From Microbacterium proteolyticum (lineage in GTDB: Bacteria; Actinomycetota; Actinomycetes; Actinomycetales; Microbacteriaceae): a stretch of 64,000 nucleotides of DNA. The stretch is taken from positions 682,001 through 746,000 of the forward strand of contig NZ_JAUSZZ010000001.1 in assembly GCF_030818075.1 (NCBI RefSeq), in the 5' to 3' direction. Numbering within the stretch: position 1 is the first letter of the stretch; every line of letters begins with the position of its first letter. Positions 17,093 through 25,494 of the stretch are shown here, piece after piece. A model generated the notes under the pieces. That model saw nothing but the letters and a program-made list of their open reading frames with translations, made no database searches and was not told the DNA's origin. Both the position numbers and the translations under genes were made by a program.

Positions 17093-17604
17093 CACACCGG
17101 CCTCTCAACACGCTTGTTCTGGGGGTCATCGTCATCCTGTTACTCGCGAGCTGCAATTCCACCAACGAAGGATCGAATGTGGACGAATCTCTCACGGTCA
17201 CCGAGGCGAAGAATGTCGCGCAAGTCATGGAAAGGGAGCTCGCCGCCTTCGTTCCTCAGGATCTCGTCGCGTACACAGACCAGCGCTCTGCCGGCGTGCT
17301 GCTGCGCTGCAGCACTCAGGGGACATATCAGTGGACGGGTTCGACGACAGTCCGCATCGTGGCCGGAAAGCGTGTGGATGCCGCAGCAATGACGTCCGAC
17401 ATCGTCGCCGCCTATGACGGCCGAGGGACGCTGGCCGCATCGGTAGAGCGGACATCCGATGGCGAACCCCGGGCCCACATCGTCGGGCCTGCCGGGGCCG
17501 GCTACCTGGTGTCCGAGGACCCTGACCGAACCGGCGTTCGCATCGCCTCTTTCTCGCCCTGTTTCCACCTCCCGGCGGACATGTCACCTGGGGACACGTA
17601 CTGA
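17089..17604 (+). CDS. Lipoprotein of unknown function, paralogue 1 of 3
   Basis: A 171-residue probable lipoprotein: hydrophobic signal (LVLGVIVILLLASC) with lipobox LASC. The mature part shares a fixed pattern with the two following genes: SLTVTEAKNVAQVME, then AAFVP, a Cys in VLLRCS, YQWTGSTTV, GYLV and the C-terminal block SFSPCFHLPADMSPGDTY. Two conserved Cys besides the lipobox could form a disulfide. No known domain is recognised. GGGAGG lies 9 nt upstream. Probably anchored on the outer face of the membrane. Confidence 0.75.
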   Translation: MTHRPLNTLVLGVIVILLLASCNSTNEGSNVDESLTVTEAKNVAQVMERELAAFVPQDLVAYTDQRSAGVLLRCSTQGTYQWTGSTTVRIVAGKRVDAAAMTSDIVAAYDGRGTLAASVERTSDGEPRAHIVGPAGAGYLVSEDPDRTGVRIASFSPCFHLPADMSPGDTY

Positions 17605-17730
17605 TCGGCTGGCGTGGATGAGGTCATGAGCGCCACCGCCGTGAAGGTGGGGCGCACCGACGGCCGAGCGCATACGCAGCCGCGGCGAACCTTCCGGTAT
17701 CGCAAGCGACCTGCAGATCGGACTGGACCA

Positions 17731-18243
17731 ATGAAGCGCACCACGACAGTTCTGACAACGTTCTCGGTCTTGCTCGCGGCACTGAGCGGGTGCGCCCCAA
17801 CCGAAGGAGCCGGCAAAGTAGACCGATCCCTGTCCCTGAGCGAAGCGAAGTCCATCGCCCAGAAGATGGAGGTGAAGCTGGCCAGCTATGTGCCGAAGGA
17901 GGCAGTGGCGTCCGTCGAGCAGCGATCCACAGGCGCGTTGATCTCCTGCGATCGCGACCGCGGCTACCAGTGGTCGGGGCGCACGGACGTTGTTTACAAA
18001 GACGGAGCGTCGATCGATCCACAAGACCTCGTTGACGTCATCCTCGCGGCATACGACAACCAGAAGGGGTTCCAGGCCGAATCGGCCCCGACCGTCGACC
18101 AACAGCCCGGGGTCCACGTCGCCGGGTCATATGGCGCCGGCTACCTCGTGAACGAGAGCGTCGACCGCGCTTCCGTGCAGATTCTTTCCTTCTCGCCGTG
18201 CTTCGTCCTGCCTCAGGGGATGTCACCAAGCACGCAGTACTGA
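17731..18243 (+). CDS. Lipoprotein of unknown function, paralogue 2 of 3
   Basis: A 170-residue paralogue of the preceding gene, 126 bases downstream. Signal peptide MKRTTTVLTTFSVLLAALSG with lipobox LSGC. It keeps SLSLSEAKSIAQKME, ASYVP, ISC, YQWSGRTDVV, GYLV and the C-terminal block SFSPCFVLPQGMSPSTQY. A longer in-frame start at 17614 would bury the signal peptide, so ATG 17731 is chosen. No strong Shine-Dalgarno is visible. Function unknown. Confidence 0.75.
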   Translation: MKRTTTVLTTFSVLLAALSGCAPTEGAGKVDRSLSLSEAKSIAQKMEVKLASYVPKEAVASVEQRSTGALISCDRDRGYQWSGRTDVVYKDGASIDPQDLVDVILAAYDNQKGFQAESAPTVDQQPGVHVAGSYGAGYLVNESVDRASVQILSFSPCFVLPQGMSPSTQY

Positions 18244-18337
18244 GCAGCGTGCTCGGCTCGAGGTGTTTCACGGCAGTTCTCGTGTCGGTCGGCGATAACA
18301 CCGGTCCGTTCGCCACCAACATGCTTCGAAAGGTCCA

Positions 18338-18850
18338 ATGATGCGAAGTCGCCCTGGCCTCGCAGTCCTCACTGCGTGCGTCCTGGTGACGATCGGATGC
18401 ACCCCTGAGACGGGAGACGCCCCCGTGGAGACGAGCCTCACGGTCGATGAAGCGAAGAGCATCGCTCAAGAGATGGAGATGACGCTCGCCGGCTTCGTCC
18501 CCGCCGATGAAGTCTCCGCAGTCGACCAGAAACCGACCGGCGTGCTCATGTCCTGCACCGAGGAAGGCAGCTACCAGTGGTCTGGGCAGACGAAGGTCGT
18601 TCTGAACACGGACAGAACGTACGACGGCGCCGCCGTCACGGAAGCGATCGCACGAGCGTACGACGATCGCTCCTCCTACCGGACAGAGACGGATCTGACG
18701 ACAGACGGGGAGTTGAGAGCGCACGTCATCGGGAGCAACGGGCAGGGATATCTCGTCGCCCTGTCCGTGGACAAGACCTTCGTGCAGATCCTGTCCTTCT
18801 CCCCGTGCTTCGTCCTGCCCGACGGAATGTGGCCGGGTGGGCAGTACTGA
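18338..18850 (+). CDS. Lipoprotein of unknown function, paralogue 3 of 3
   Basis: A 170-residue paralogue, 94 bases after the second. Signal region AVLTACVLVTIGC with a less canonical lipobox (TIGC). It keeps SLTVDEAKSIAQEME, AGFVP, MSC, YQWSGQTKVV, GYLV and SFSPCFVLPDGMWPGGQY. Two ATGs stand side by side at 18338 and 18341; GAAAGG precedes both. It is closest to paralogue 2 in the last 40 residues. All three end in Tyr. Function unknown. Confidence 0.75.
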   Translation: MMRSRPGLAVLTACVLVTIGCTPETGDAPVETSLTVDEAKSIAQEMEMTLAGFVPADEVSAVDQKPTGVLMSCTEEGSYQWSGQTKVVLNTDRTYDGAAVTEAIARAYDDRSSYRTETDLTTDGELRAHVIGSNGQGYLVALSVDKTFVQILSFSPCFVLPDGMWPGGQY

Positions 18851-18952
18851 GCGAGAAGCGCCACAGACCGCAGCGCAGACGCACTCCTTCGCCCGCCCCG
18901 GGCGGCAAGGGAGGCGGCGACGATCCGGCGCGACTCCTGGGACAATGGGGCG

Positions 18953-19651
18953 GTGCGTCTCGTCATCGCCCGTTGCTCCGTCGACTACACCGGCCGCCTC
19001 AACGCGCATCTGCCCCTCGCCACCCGACTGCTCGTGCACAAGGGTGACGGCAGCCTGCTCGTGCACTCCGACGGCGGCTCCTACAAGCCGCTCAACTGGA
19101 TGAGCCCGCCCTGCGCGCTCACCGTGGAACAGCCCGACGAGGTCGACGTCGAGGACGGGGTGATCCAGCGCTGGCGCGTCACGCACGCCAAGACCGGCGA
19201 CGCGCTCCTCGTGCGCATTCACGAGATCGTCCACGACACCGCGCACGACCTCGGCGTCGACCCGGGCCTCATCAAAGACGGCGTCGAGGCCGACCTCCAG
19301 CGGCTCCTCGCCGAGCAGGTGTCGGTCGTGGGCGAGAACCTCACCCTCGTGCGTCGCGAGTACCCCACGGCGATCGGCCCCGTCGACCTGCTGCTGCGCA
19401 ACGACGACGGCCCCGGCACCGTGGCCATCGAGGTCAAGCGGCGCGGCGACATCGACGGCGTCGAGCAGCTCACGCGCTACCTCGAGCTCCTCAACCGCGA
19501 CCCCCTGCTCGCCCCGGTCACCGGCGTCTACGCCGCGCAAGAGATCAAGCCGCAGGCCCGCGTGCTCGCCACCGACCGCGGCATCCGGTGCCTCACTCTC
19601 GACTACGACGAGATGAAGGGCGTGCAGTCGGGCGCTCCACGCCTGTTCTGA
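18953..19651 (+). CDS. nucS: Endonuclease NucS (non-canonical mismatch repair)
   Basis: A 232-residue mismatch-specific endonuclease that cuts both strands at G-T, G-G and T-T mismatches in actinobacteria lacking MutS/MutL, normally with the sliding clamp (dnaN is also in this window). The N-terminal domain starts [16 protein letters not shown] and has [20 protein letters not shown] and LNWMSPPC. The nuclease core has [31 protein letters not shown] and the ending [11 protein letters not shown], all diagnostic. Length matches the family. The GTG start lacks a clear ribosome-binding site; ACAAT ends 6 nt upstream. Confidence 0.97.
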   Translation: MRLVIARCSVDYTGRLNAHLPLATRLLVHKGDGSLLVHSDGGSYKPLNWMSPPCALTVEQPDEVDVEDGVIQRWRVTHAKTGDALLVRIHEIVHDTAHDLGVDPGLIKDGVEADLQRLLAEQVSVVGENLTLVRREYPTAIGPVDLLLRNDDGPGTVAIEVKRRGDIDGVEQLTRYLELLNRDPLLAPVTGVYAAQEIKPQARVLATDRGIRCLTLDYDEMKGVQSGAPRLF

Positions 19652-19766
19652 GCACACACCGGAGGCAGGCGGGGACAGAGGCTTACGCCTCGGCCTGAAG
19701 CGATCGAGGGATCTCCGCCCGGCATCCGGTCGACGAGGCGGGATGCCGCGCCGGTAGCGTGGGCGC

Positions 19767-20471
19767 ATGCCCGAACGCTCTCCCTTCTCGTGCGTCCTGT
19801 GGGACGTCGATGGAACACTCGTCGATGCGTCGGAGGGGATCCTCCGCCGCCTGACCATCACCCTCGACCACTTCGGGCGCACGCCGCCGACGCGCGGAGA
19901 GTTGTCCCGCTGGATCGGCCCGCCGATGTTCGAGTCGTTCCAGGTCAACGTCGGCATGAGCCCCGAGCAAGCCGTCGAAGCCGTGGCGTTCTACCGCGGC
20001 CTCAACAAGAGCGAGGGCTACACCGTCAGCGCACAGCTGTACCCGGGCGTCGCCGAGCTGGTGCACGATCTGCACGCGGCGGGCGTGCCGCAGTCGACGG
20101 CGAGCTCGAAGCCCGAGGTGCAGGTCGTCGCGCTCATGGACCACTTCGGCCTCGCGCCCGACCTCGAAGCCCTGGTCGGCGCGACTCTCGACGAACGCAC
20201 GCTGAGCGCGAAGTCCGACATCGTGCGCGAGGCACTGCGCCGGCTCGAGGTCGCTGGCGCGGATGTCTCGCGACCCGTCCTGATCGGCGATCGTCATCAC
20301 GATGTCGAGGGTGGTCAGGATGCCGGGGTCCCGGTGATCTTCGTGAGGTGGGGTTTCAGCTGGCCGCACGAGGCGGAGGGAGCCCAGGCCGCGGTCGACG
20401 ACGTCGATCAGCTGCGCGCTCTGCTGCTCGTCGACGAGGCGCCCATCGCGGGAGCGGACGCCGATGCCTGA
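19767..20471 (+). CDS. HAD-family hydrolase, phosphoglycolate phosphatase-like
   Basis: A 234-residue HAD phosphatase. Motif I is WDVDGTLVD with both catalytic Asp, motif II is QSTASSKPE (Ser/Thr), motif III Lys is in AKSD and motif IV is LIGDRHHDVEGG. The helical cap (about 20-90) places it with the Gph/PgmB group. The substrate is probably a small phosphate ester. TAGCGT lies 6 nt before the ATG, a leaderless-type start. The end overlaps the next gene by 8 bp. Confidence 0.88.
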   Translation: MPERSPFSCVLWDVDGTLVDASEGILRRLTITLDHFGRTPPTRGELSRWIGPPMFESFQVNVGMSPEQAVEAVAFYRGLNKSEGYTVSAQLYPGVAELVHDLHAAGVPQSTASSKPEVQVVALMDHFGLAPDLEALVGATLDERTLSAKSDIVREALRRLEVAGADVSRPVLIGDRHHDVEGGQDAGVPVIFVRWGFSWPHEAEGAQAAVDDVDQLRALLLVDEAPIAGADADA

Positions 20472-21675
20472 TCTCGGGTGGGTGGGACCGGCAGCGATCA
20501 TCGTCGCCGCGGCCGCCCTCCTGGTGCTGACGGTGATCGTCGTCGTGCGCGCGCAGCGCCGCTCACGGCGCGTCCGGGCCGCGGCCTCGCAGGCGGTGTC
20601 CGAAGCCGCGGCGGCTCTGCTCGCGCTCGATGACGCGGTCGACGGTCTCGACCTCGACTTCGAGGCCGCCGATGCGCTCGAATCGGCGGATGTGCCGTCC
20701 GACCTCCGCCGTTCGCGCGCGACGGCGCACCGTGTCCGCGACCGGGGCTACAGCGACGTGATCACCCTCGACGCCGACACCGGTGTCGCCGCCCGCCGCC
20801 GCGATCAGGCCCGACGTGTGCGCCAGGCCCTCGCGGTCCAGCACGAGCGCGTCGCGGAGACGCGCACACGGCTGACGGAGTGGGCAGGCTCTCACCGCAC
20901 GCCCGACCGGCTCCTCGCCGCCGCCCGCCGCCGCCGAGACGAGGTGGCGGCGACGTCGGGCGATCCCGGGCCCTTGCTCGCGGCTCTGCGGGCGCGCTTC
21001 GACGAGCTGGATTGGGCCGACGCCGCGTCTGCCGCCGAGGGGGCGTCGGCTGCGCTGGCCGATGCCGATGCCGCCCTCGCCCGCGCGACGAACGATTCCG
21101 CGCCCGGCCATCTGCGCGACGCCATCGCGGCTCTCCATCGCGCCGATCGTCACCTTCGCGCGGTCGAGGAAGATCATCGCGTCGCCCTGCAGGCCGCCGA
21201 CAACGCCGTCGCCGAGGCGCAAGCGGCGCGCAGCGAACTCGATGAGGCGATCGAGGTGGCGACCTCGCGACCCGAGGCCTGCCGGGAAGACGCTGCCGAG
21301 CGTCTCCGCGCCGCGACCGCCGAGCTCGACGACGCCGCCGGCTCCGCGGCGCGGCGCCCCCGCGAGACCATCGCCACCGTCGCGCGCCTGCGCGAGGAAC
21401 GCGACCACCTCCTCGGCGACGCCGTCAGCGTGCGTCGTCGTGTCGAGGCCGCACGCGCTGCACTCCCCGGAACCCTTGCCTGCGCCCGCGCGGCACTGGC
21501 ATCCGCCGAGCGGCGCGACGCGGGGAGCGAGGATGCCGCACACGACGACGACAATCGCATCGCTCACCGCCTCCGCCTCGAACGGGCGCGCCGTCACCTC
21601 TCCGCGGCCCGAGCTGCGACCGATGCCACGCAGGCCCTCGCCGACGCGCGTACCGCCTGGGCAGCGGTGCGCTGA
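20464..21675 (+). CDS. Membrane-anchored coiled-coil protein of unknown function
   Basis: A 403-residue protein with one N-terminal helix (AAIIVAAAALLVLTVIVVV, about 11-29) and an Ala/Arg-rich, mostly helical remainder. The body resembles the long C-terminal coiled-coil half of actinobacterial TPM-domain proteins, but no TPM domain is present. With no signal cleavage site and positive residues right after the helix (RAQRRSRRVR), the body should be cytoplasmic. It overlaps the HAD gene and is followed 4 bases later by a small ORF, so all three are probably one transcript. Confidence 0.6.
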   Translation: MPDLGWVGPAAIIVAAAALLVLTVIVVVRAQRRSRRVRAAASQAVSEAAAALLALDDAVDGLDLDFEAADALESADVPSDLRRSRATAHRVRDRGYSDVITLDADTGVAARRRDQARRVRQALAVQHERVAETRTRLTEWAGSHRTPDRLLAAARRRRDEVAATSGDPGPLLAALRARFDELDWADAASAAEGASAALADADAALARATNDSAPGHLRDAIAALHRADRHLRAVEEDHRVALQAADNAVAEAQAARSELDEAIEVATSRPEACREDAAERLRAATAELDDAAGSAARRPRETIATVARLREERDHLLGDAVSVRRRVEAARAALPGTLACARAALASAERRDAGSEDAAHDDDNRIAHRLRLERARRHLSAARAATDATQALADARTAWAAVR

Positions 21676-21679
21676 GACG

Positions 21680-21811
21680 ATGTATCTCCTGTACCGCGAC
21701 GAAGCCGACCTCACCCGGATCGGCGCCGCCCTGACGCGGGCGTTCCTGCCGAACGCGACGATCCGGCAGTTCGCCGCAGCAGGAATCGACCTGGTGCGGC
21801 AGGACACCTGA
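21680..21811 (+). CDS. 43-residue conserved-looking small protein
   Basis: ATG at 21680, 4 bases after the previous stop, opens a 43-codon frame (begins MYLLYRDEADLTRIGAALT, ends GIDLVRQDT) with mostly G or C in third positions. No membrane segment or known family. Its placement and codon use suggest a real gene. It is followed by a short GC-rich stem-loop. Confidence 0.5.
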   Translation: MYLLYRDEADLTRIGAALTRAFLPNATIRQFAAAGIDLVRQDT

Positions 21812-21820
21812 CACGTCCCG

Positions 21821-21838
21821 GGCCGACGACGGTCGGCC
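21821..21838 (+). terminator. Possible terminator stem-loop
   Basis: GGCCGAC, loop GACG, GTCGGCC, followed by GGTGGGGTTT. A short GC stem with only a three-T tract, between the end of the plus-strand operon and the convergent cold-shock gene. Confidence 0.35.
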
Positions 21839-21864
21839 GGTGGGGTTTCGCCGGGCTCGGCGAC

Positions 21865-22071
21865 TCAGAGCGGGCGGATGTTCTCCGCCTGCAGGCCCTT
21901 GGGACCCTGGGCGATGTCGAACTCGACGCGCTGGTTCTCCTCCAGCGAGCGGTAGCCGCCGGACTGGATCGCGCTGTAGTGCGCGAACACGTCCTGACCG
22001 CCGTCATCCGGGGCGATGAAGCCGAAGCCCTTCTCCGAGTTGAACCACTTGACCGTGCCCTGCGTGCTCAT
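21865..22071 (-). CDS. Cold-shock protein, CspA family
   Basis: A 68-residue single-domain nucleic-acid chaperone: [20 protein letters not shown] carries RNP1 (KGFGFI), and DVFAHYSAI carries RNP2. Length is exactly that of CspA-type proteins. The ATG at 22071 is preferred; an ATG two codons upstream (22077) is possible. About 310 bases separate it from the divergent GntR gene, leaving room for a long 5' leader as is common for cold-shock mRNAs. Confidence 0.93.
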   Translation of the reverse strand: MSTQGTVKWFNSEKGFGFIAPDDGGQDVFAHYSAIQSGGYRSLEENQRVEFDIAQGPKGLQAENIRPL

Positions 22072-22077
22072 CGTCAT

Positions 22078-22389
22078 GCCGTTTTCCGCTTGAGCCGGCG
22101 CCGAGCGCGCCGGTCTGTGCCCCCACGGTAACGGCGGACATCTGAACGCGCACGGGTCCGTGACACAAACGTTGCGCGGGCCGACACGGAGCCGAACGCG
22201 ATCCGAGCCCATACGACGCCCGGGCTGAGCGATGCTCGAAGCCCGGGCGTCGACGGATCCCCCCGGATATGTCACGCGAGGCGTGACGAGATGACAATAC
22301 CGGCGTCGGGGCGCGCGCGCGACACGAAAACGGAGATTCCGTCAGATATGACGATGTTCTGTGCTAACGGAACCCGTAAACTCCGCGTG
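22078..22389. other. Intergenic region between csp and gntR-type genes
   Basis: 312 bases without a gene. It must hold the csp promoter and leader on the minus strand, though no clear box was picked out, and the TAAACT -10 box (22377-22382) of the GntR gene. Base composition drops slightly near 22330-22385. No hairpin of note was seen. Confidence 0.5.
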
Positions 22390-22998
22390 ATGAATGATCG
22401 CCGTCGCGCTTCGGCTCTCGTCGACGAGGCGTACCGCTCCCTGGGTGAAGCCATCGTCGACGGCCGTCTCAAACCCGGTGACCGCCTGCGCGATGTCGAA
22501 TTGGCGCAGCTGATGGGCATCTCCCGCACGCCCGTGCGCGAGGCCCTTCAGAAACTGGAAAGGATCGGCCTCGTCGAGATCGCAGCCAATCGATACACCC
22601 GCGTCTCCGCGCTGTCCGATCGCGCTCGCACCGACATGCGGGAGTACGCCGCGCACACCATCGCCGGCGCGCTTCGCTTGGCCGTGCCGCGATGCACCGA
22701 CGAGGAGATCACCGTCGCCGTCGATCTCGTCGATCGGGTGCGCGACGCCGAAACCTCTCGCGCCTACGTCGCCGCCGTGATGGCCTTCTACGCTCACATG
22801 GCGTCAGCGTCTCGCAACATCCCCTACATGAGAGCGCTGCAGCAGACCGACCTCGTGCTGCGACGCAACCTCGACGGCTGGGGGAGCGTCACCGACGGCA
22901 CGCGCGAGGCGCTCTTCCGTCACCTCCGTGCGCAGATCACCGCCCGCGACGCGAACGGGGCCACGTGGACCTTCCTCGCCCTGCACGGTTACGCGTGA
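22390..22998 (+). CDS. GntR/FadR-type transcriptional regulator
   Basis: A 202-residue regulator. The winged HTH (about 8-72) shows LGEAIVDGRLKPGDRLRDVE, LAQLMGISRTPVREALQKLE and RIGLVEIAANRYTRV, typical of GntR. The C-terminal helical domain (about 80-200) is of the FCD type but short and lacks an obvious metal-binding His trio, so ligand binding is uncertain. ATG 22390 has TAAACT 7 nt upstream and no Shine-Dalgarno sequence; a GTG one codon earlier is possible. Target genes are unknown. Confidence 0.85.
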   Translation: MNDRRRASALVDEAYRSLGEAIVDGRLKPGDRLRDVELAQLMGISRTPVREALQKLERIGLVEIAANRYTRVSALSDRARTDMREYAAHTIAGALRLAVPRCTDEEITVAVDLVDRVRDAETSRAYVAAVMAFYAHMASASRNIPYMRALQQTDLVLRRNLDGWGSVTDGTREALFRHLRAQITARDANGATWTFLALHGYA

Positions 22999-23046
22999 GC
23001 GCACAAGAGCGTCCGGGCGGCGTTCGAGGGCCGCTAACGTGTCGCC

Positions 23047-23475
23047 ATGCCTCGCATCCACCTGCATGAACTCGAGGACGTCGATCGGGATGCCGCGTTC
23101 TCGGCCGCGCGTGCCAGCCGGTCCGCGTGGCGCCGGGCGGCGTTCGACGATCGGCCGGCATTCGACGCCTGGACGGAACGGCCCGACGTCGCCGCACATG
23201 CCATCCTCGAGGATGACGCGGTGGTCGGTATCGCCGCGGCGATGGACGTCGAGGGTGAGCGGGAGATCCTGCTCGCCGTCTCCCCCGACGCCGACGTCGA
23301 CGCGCCCACCGAGGCGCTGCGACTGCTGACCACCCAGGAGGCCGAGCGGCCGCTGTACGCCTGCGTCGCCGCGACGGACGCGCCGTCTTTCGACGTTCTC
23401 GCCCGCTTGGGCTTCGTCGAAGACCGGCACGACGGCGACGATGTCGTCCTCGTACTCCCGCCGACTCTGGAGTGA
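23047..23475 (+). CDS. GNAT-like acetyltransferase domain protein
   Basis: A 142-residue protein with a GNAT-type layout: an N-terminal strand-helix part (PRIHLHELEDVDRDAAFSAA), a central strand (AILEDDAVVGIAAAMDV) and the C-terminal SFDVLARLGFVED typical of GNAT motif B. The acetyl-CoA loop (Q/RxxGxG/A) is not visible, so catalytic activity is doubtful. TAACGT lies 6 nt before the ATG. It stands alone between the GntR and CHAD genes. Confidence 0.6.
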   Translation: MPRIHLHELEDVDRDAAFSAARASRSAWRRAAFDDRPAFDAWTERPDVAAHAILEDDAVVGIAAAMDVEGEREILLAVSPDADVDAPTEALRLLTTQEAERPLYACVAATDAPSFDVLARLGFVEDRHDGDDVVLVLPPTLE

Positions 23476-23532
23476 CCCGCTGCGGGCCTCCGAAGCGGTC
23501 CCGATCTCGAGGACGGACGACCGCTGAATCGG

Positions 23533-24408
23533 TCAGCTGACGCGCTTCGCCGCCTTCTTCAGCTTCTCGAGGGCTTTCGGGAGGCGCTCGAGATGCTCTG
23601 CGGCCCGTGCCGAGGCGGCCCCCGCGACCGCGTCGTACGGCCCCGTCTCCTCCTGCGCCGTGAAAGCGCGACCACGGAGCCGGGTCGCCCGATCCGCGAG
23701 CAGCAGCTCGTCGCGATGTTCGCCCAGCAGCTTGTGGATTCGCTTCGCTGCGCGTCCGAGGCGGCGCCCGTCGGCGCCGACCACATCGGAGTCGGCCCGA
23801 TCGATCGCTTCCGCGAGGTAGCGCGTCCGCCGTGCCGCCTTGCGCACGGCGTGCAGCCGCTCGAGGGAGTCATCGCTGCGTCGCGCCGCGCGCGATACGC
23901 GACGGACCTCCGCGCGGAGGAGACGGCGGACCACCTTTTGGGCGGGAACCTCCGGATCGTCGAGGTCGAACCTCAAGCCGGCTTCGCGCACCGCTCGGGT
24001 CCGGGTACGACCGGCCTCGGTCGCGTTCTCCTCCACGACCCGATCATGCAGGTGGCGGTAGGCAGCGCGCTCATCGCCCACCAGGCGGCGACGCGCATCG
24101 GCATCATCGATACCGCACTCCGCAAGGGCTTTCTCGGCACGGTCTGCGCGGACTTCGGCATCCCGCGCCTCCCCGAGCGTCCGACCCCACGGGGCCAACG
24201 CTGCGCTCAGCTCGCGCGTCTGCCCGGTGGAGGTGGTCGACGCGAGAGCCTTTGCGACACTGCGCAGTCGTCGGACGGAAATCCGGTGCTGGTGCAGCCC
24301 GTCGGGTTCGTCGGAAAGAGCGGCAGCCTCGGTCGACTCGACGTCGGCTGAGGCCGTCTGCAGGATGCGACGGGCCAGGGTCAGGGCGGAGGTCGTGTCT
24401 CGTGGCAT
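23533..24408 (-). CDS. CHAD-domain protein
   Basis: A 291-residue all-helical CHAD protein. Conserved His/Arg/Lys clusters are seen: LHQHRISVRRLRSVAKAL near the start and LERLHAVRKAARRTRYLAEA in the second half. CHAD domains bind polyphosphate through these basic residues. No CYTH/ThTPase domain is attached. The ATG at 24408 is chosen because TACCGT lies exactly 6 nt upstream and homology begins at MPRDTTSALTLARRIL; an earlier in-frame ATG at 24468 adds unrelated sequence. Confidence 0.85.
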   Translation of the reverse strand: MPRDTTSALTLARRILQTASADVESTEAAALSDEPDGLHQHRISVRRLRSVAKALASTTSTGQTRELSAALAPWGRTLGEARDAEVRADRAEKALAECGIDDADARRRLVGDERAAYRHLHDRVVEENATEAGRTRTRAVREAGLRFDLDDPEVPAQKVVRRLLRAEVRRVSRAARRSDDSLERLHAVRKAARRTRYLAEAIDRADSDVVGADGRRLGRAAKRIHKLLGEHRDELLLADRATRLRGRAFTAQEETGPYDAVAGAASARAAEHLERLPKALEKLKKAAKRVS

Positions 24409-24521
24409 CCGCTCACGGTAGGGCGTCCGGTGCCGACGCGCCGCTGGGTTGACGAGCTCGGGTACCACGTCGTGGTTCGTTCGCGCGCGGTGCCGAGGGG
24501 AGCGGCGTGCCCGCGAACGGA

Positions 24522-24560
24522 GAAAGGCCCGGGGCGCGGTCCCACCGCCCCGGGCCTTTC
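24522..24560 (-). terminator. Strong 15-bp stem terminator after glsB
   Basis: GAAAGGCCCGGGGCG pairs perfectly with CGCCCCGGGCCTTTC around a 9-base loop, 12 bases after the glsB stop on the minus strand. It is symmetrical (A-run and T-run), so it could also act on the plus strand. Confidence 0.8.
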
Positions 24561-24571
24561 TGGAACCGACG

Positions 24572-24841
24572 TCAGCGCGTGGCGCCGCGGCGGTTCACGA
24601 TGAGGCCGTAGATGAGCAGGACGATGATCGAGCCACCGATGGCGAGGAGCCAGGTCTGGATGGAGAAGAAGTCCTGGAGAGGCGCGTTGAACAGGAGCGA
24701 GCCGAGGAACCCGCCCAGCAGGGCGCCGACGACGCCGAGCAGAAGCGTGACGAACCAGCCGCCGCCCTGCTTACCGGGGAGGATCAGCTTGGCGATGGCG
24801 CCGGCGATGAGGCCGAGGAGAAGAAATCCGAAGAATCCCAT
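24572..24841 (-). CDS. GlsB/YeaQ/YmgE stress-response membrane protein
   Basis: An 89-residue protein with three hydrophobic helices and the Gly-rich family pattern FLLLGLIAGAIAKLILPGKQ, GGGWFVTLLLGVVGALLGGF and LLAIGGSIIVLLIYGL. The family (transglycosylase-associated/GlsB) is induced by general and envelope stress; molecular function is unclear. AAAGGAAC precedes the ATG. Confidence 0.92.
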   Translation of the reverse strand: MGFFGFLLLGLIAGAIAKLILPGKQGGGWFVTLLLGVVGALLGGFLGSLLFNAPLQDFFSIQTWLLAIGGSIIVLLIYGLIVNRRGATR

Positions 24842-25146
24842 TGTTGTTCCTTTCGCGAGTGTGAACCGATGCCCGCTCGGGGCGGAGCGCTCGTTGTATC
24901 CAGGGTCCTCCCAGGAACGCATTCGCGGAGGTGGGTTGCGCATGGACCGGATTTCTGGGTGAGGAACGTGTGCGGCCGCTCCGGCGGCCGTCGCCCCTCC
25001 CCGATCGACGCTGTTTGTCGATCGCGAACAGAAGCGACCCCGATCGATCAATACCCATATAGCGAATTCGAAGAAAGTCCCCATCAAAGATCGGAAGTGC
25101 TCGGTATGATTGGTCTCGTGTGGGGGCACAATGGGAGGGGAGTGCA
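24842..25146. promoter_or_regulatory. Divergent glsB-lsr2 intergenic region with AT-rich patch
   Basis: 305 bases without a gene. Upstream of lsr2, about 25030-25100 is clearly richer in A and T than its surroundings (contains ATACCCATATAGCGAATTCG). A TATGAT -10 box is at 25105-25110. Lsr2 proteins bind AT-rich DNA, so autoregulation is likely. Confidence 0.5.
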
Positions 25147-25494
25147 ATGGCACTCGAGCAGGTATTTCGTCGTCTCGATGACCTGGACGGATCCGAGTTG
25201 GACTTGGATTCCACCCCGGTCTCGTTCGCGCTCGAAGGGGTTCAGTACTCCATCGATCTGACGCGAGCGAACGCCGAGAAGCTCCGCGAGGCACTGGCAC
25301 CGTTCATTGCAGCTGCGCGGACGGAGGGCTTCGAACACGCTCGTCATCTGACACGGTCGCAGCGCACGATGAAGCGCCGCGCCATCAGGGAGTGGGCGCG
25401 CGCGAACAATCTCCAGGTGTCTGACCGTGGTCGCATCAGCGATGCGGTCCTCGACGCATACGCCTCACAAGGAGCAACGCGGTCCCGCTACTGA
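25147..25494 (+). CDS. lsr2: Lsr2-family nucleoid-associated protein
   Basis: A 115-residue H-NS-like xenogeneic silencer. The N-terminal dimerisation domain has the strands VSFALEGVQYSIDLTRANAE and the helix EKLREALAPFIAAAR. The C-terminal domain has IREWARANNLQVSDRGRI, where the RGR loop enters the minor groove of AT-rich DNA, then SDAVLDAYASQ. Length is typical. GGGAGG precedes the ATG. It is monocistronic with an AT-rich upstream region. Confidence 0.95.
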   Translation: MALEQVFRRLDDLDGSELDLDSTPVSFALEGVQYSIDLTRANAEKLREALAPFIAAARTEGFEHARHLTRSQRTMKRRAIREWARANNLQVSDRGRISDAVLDAYASQGATRSRY

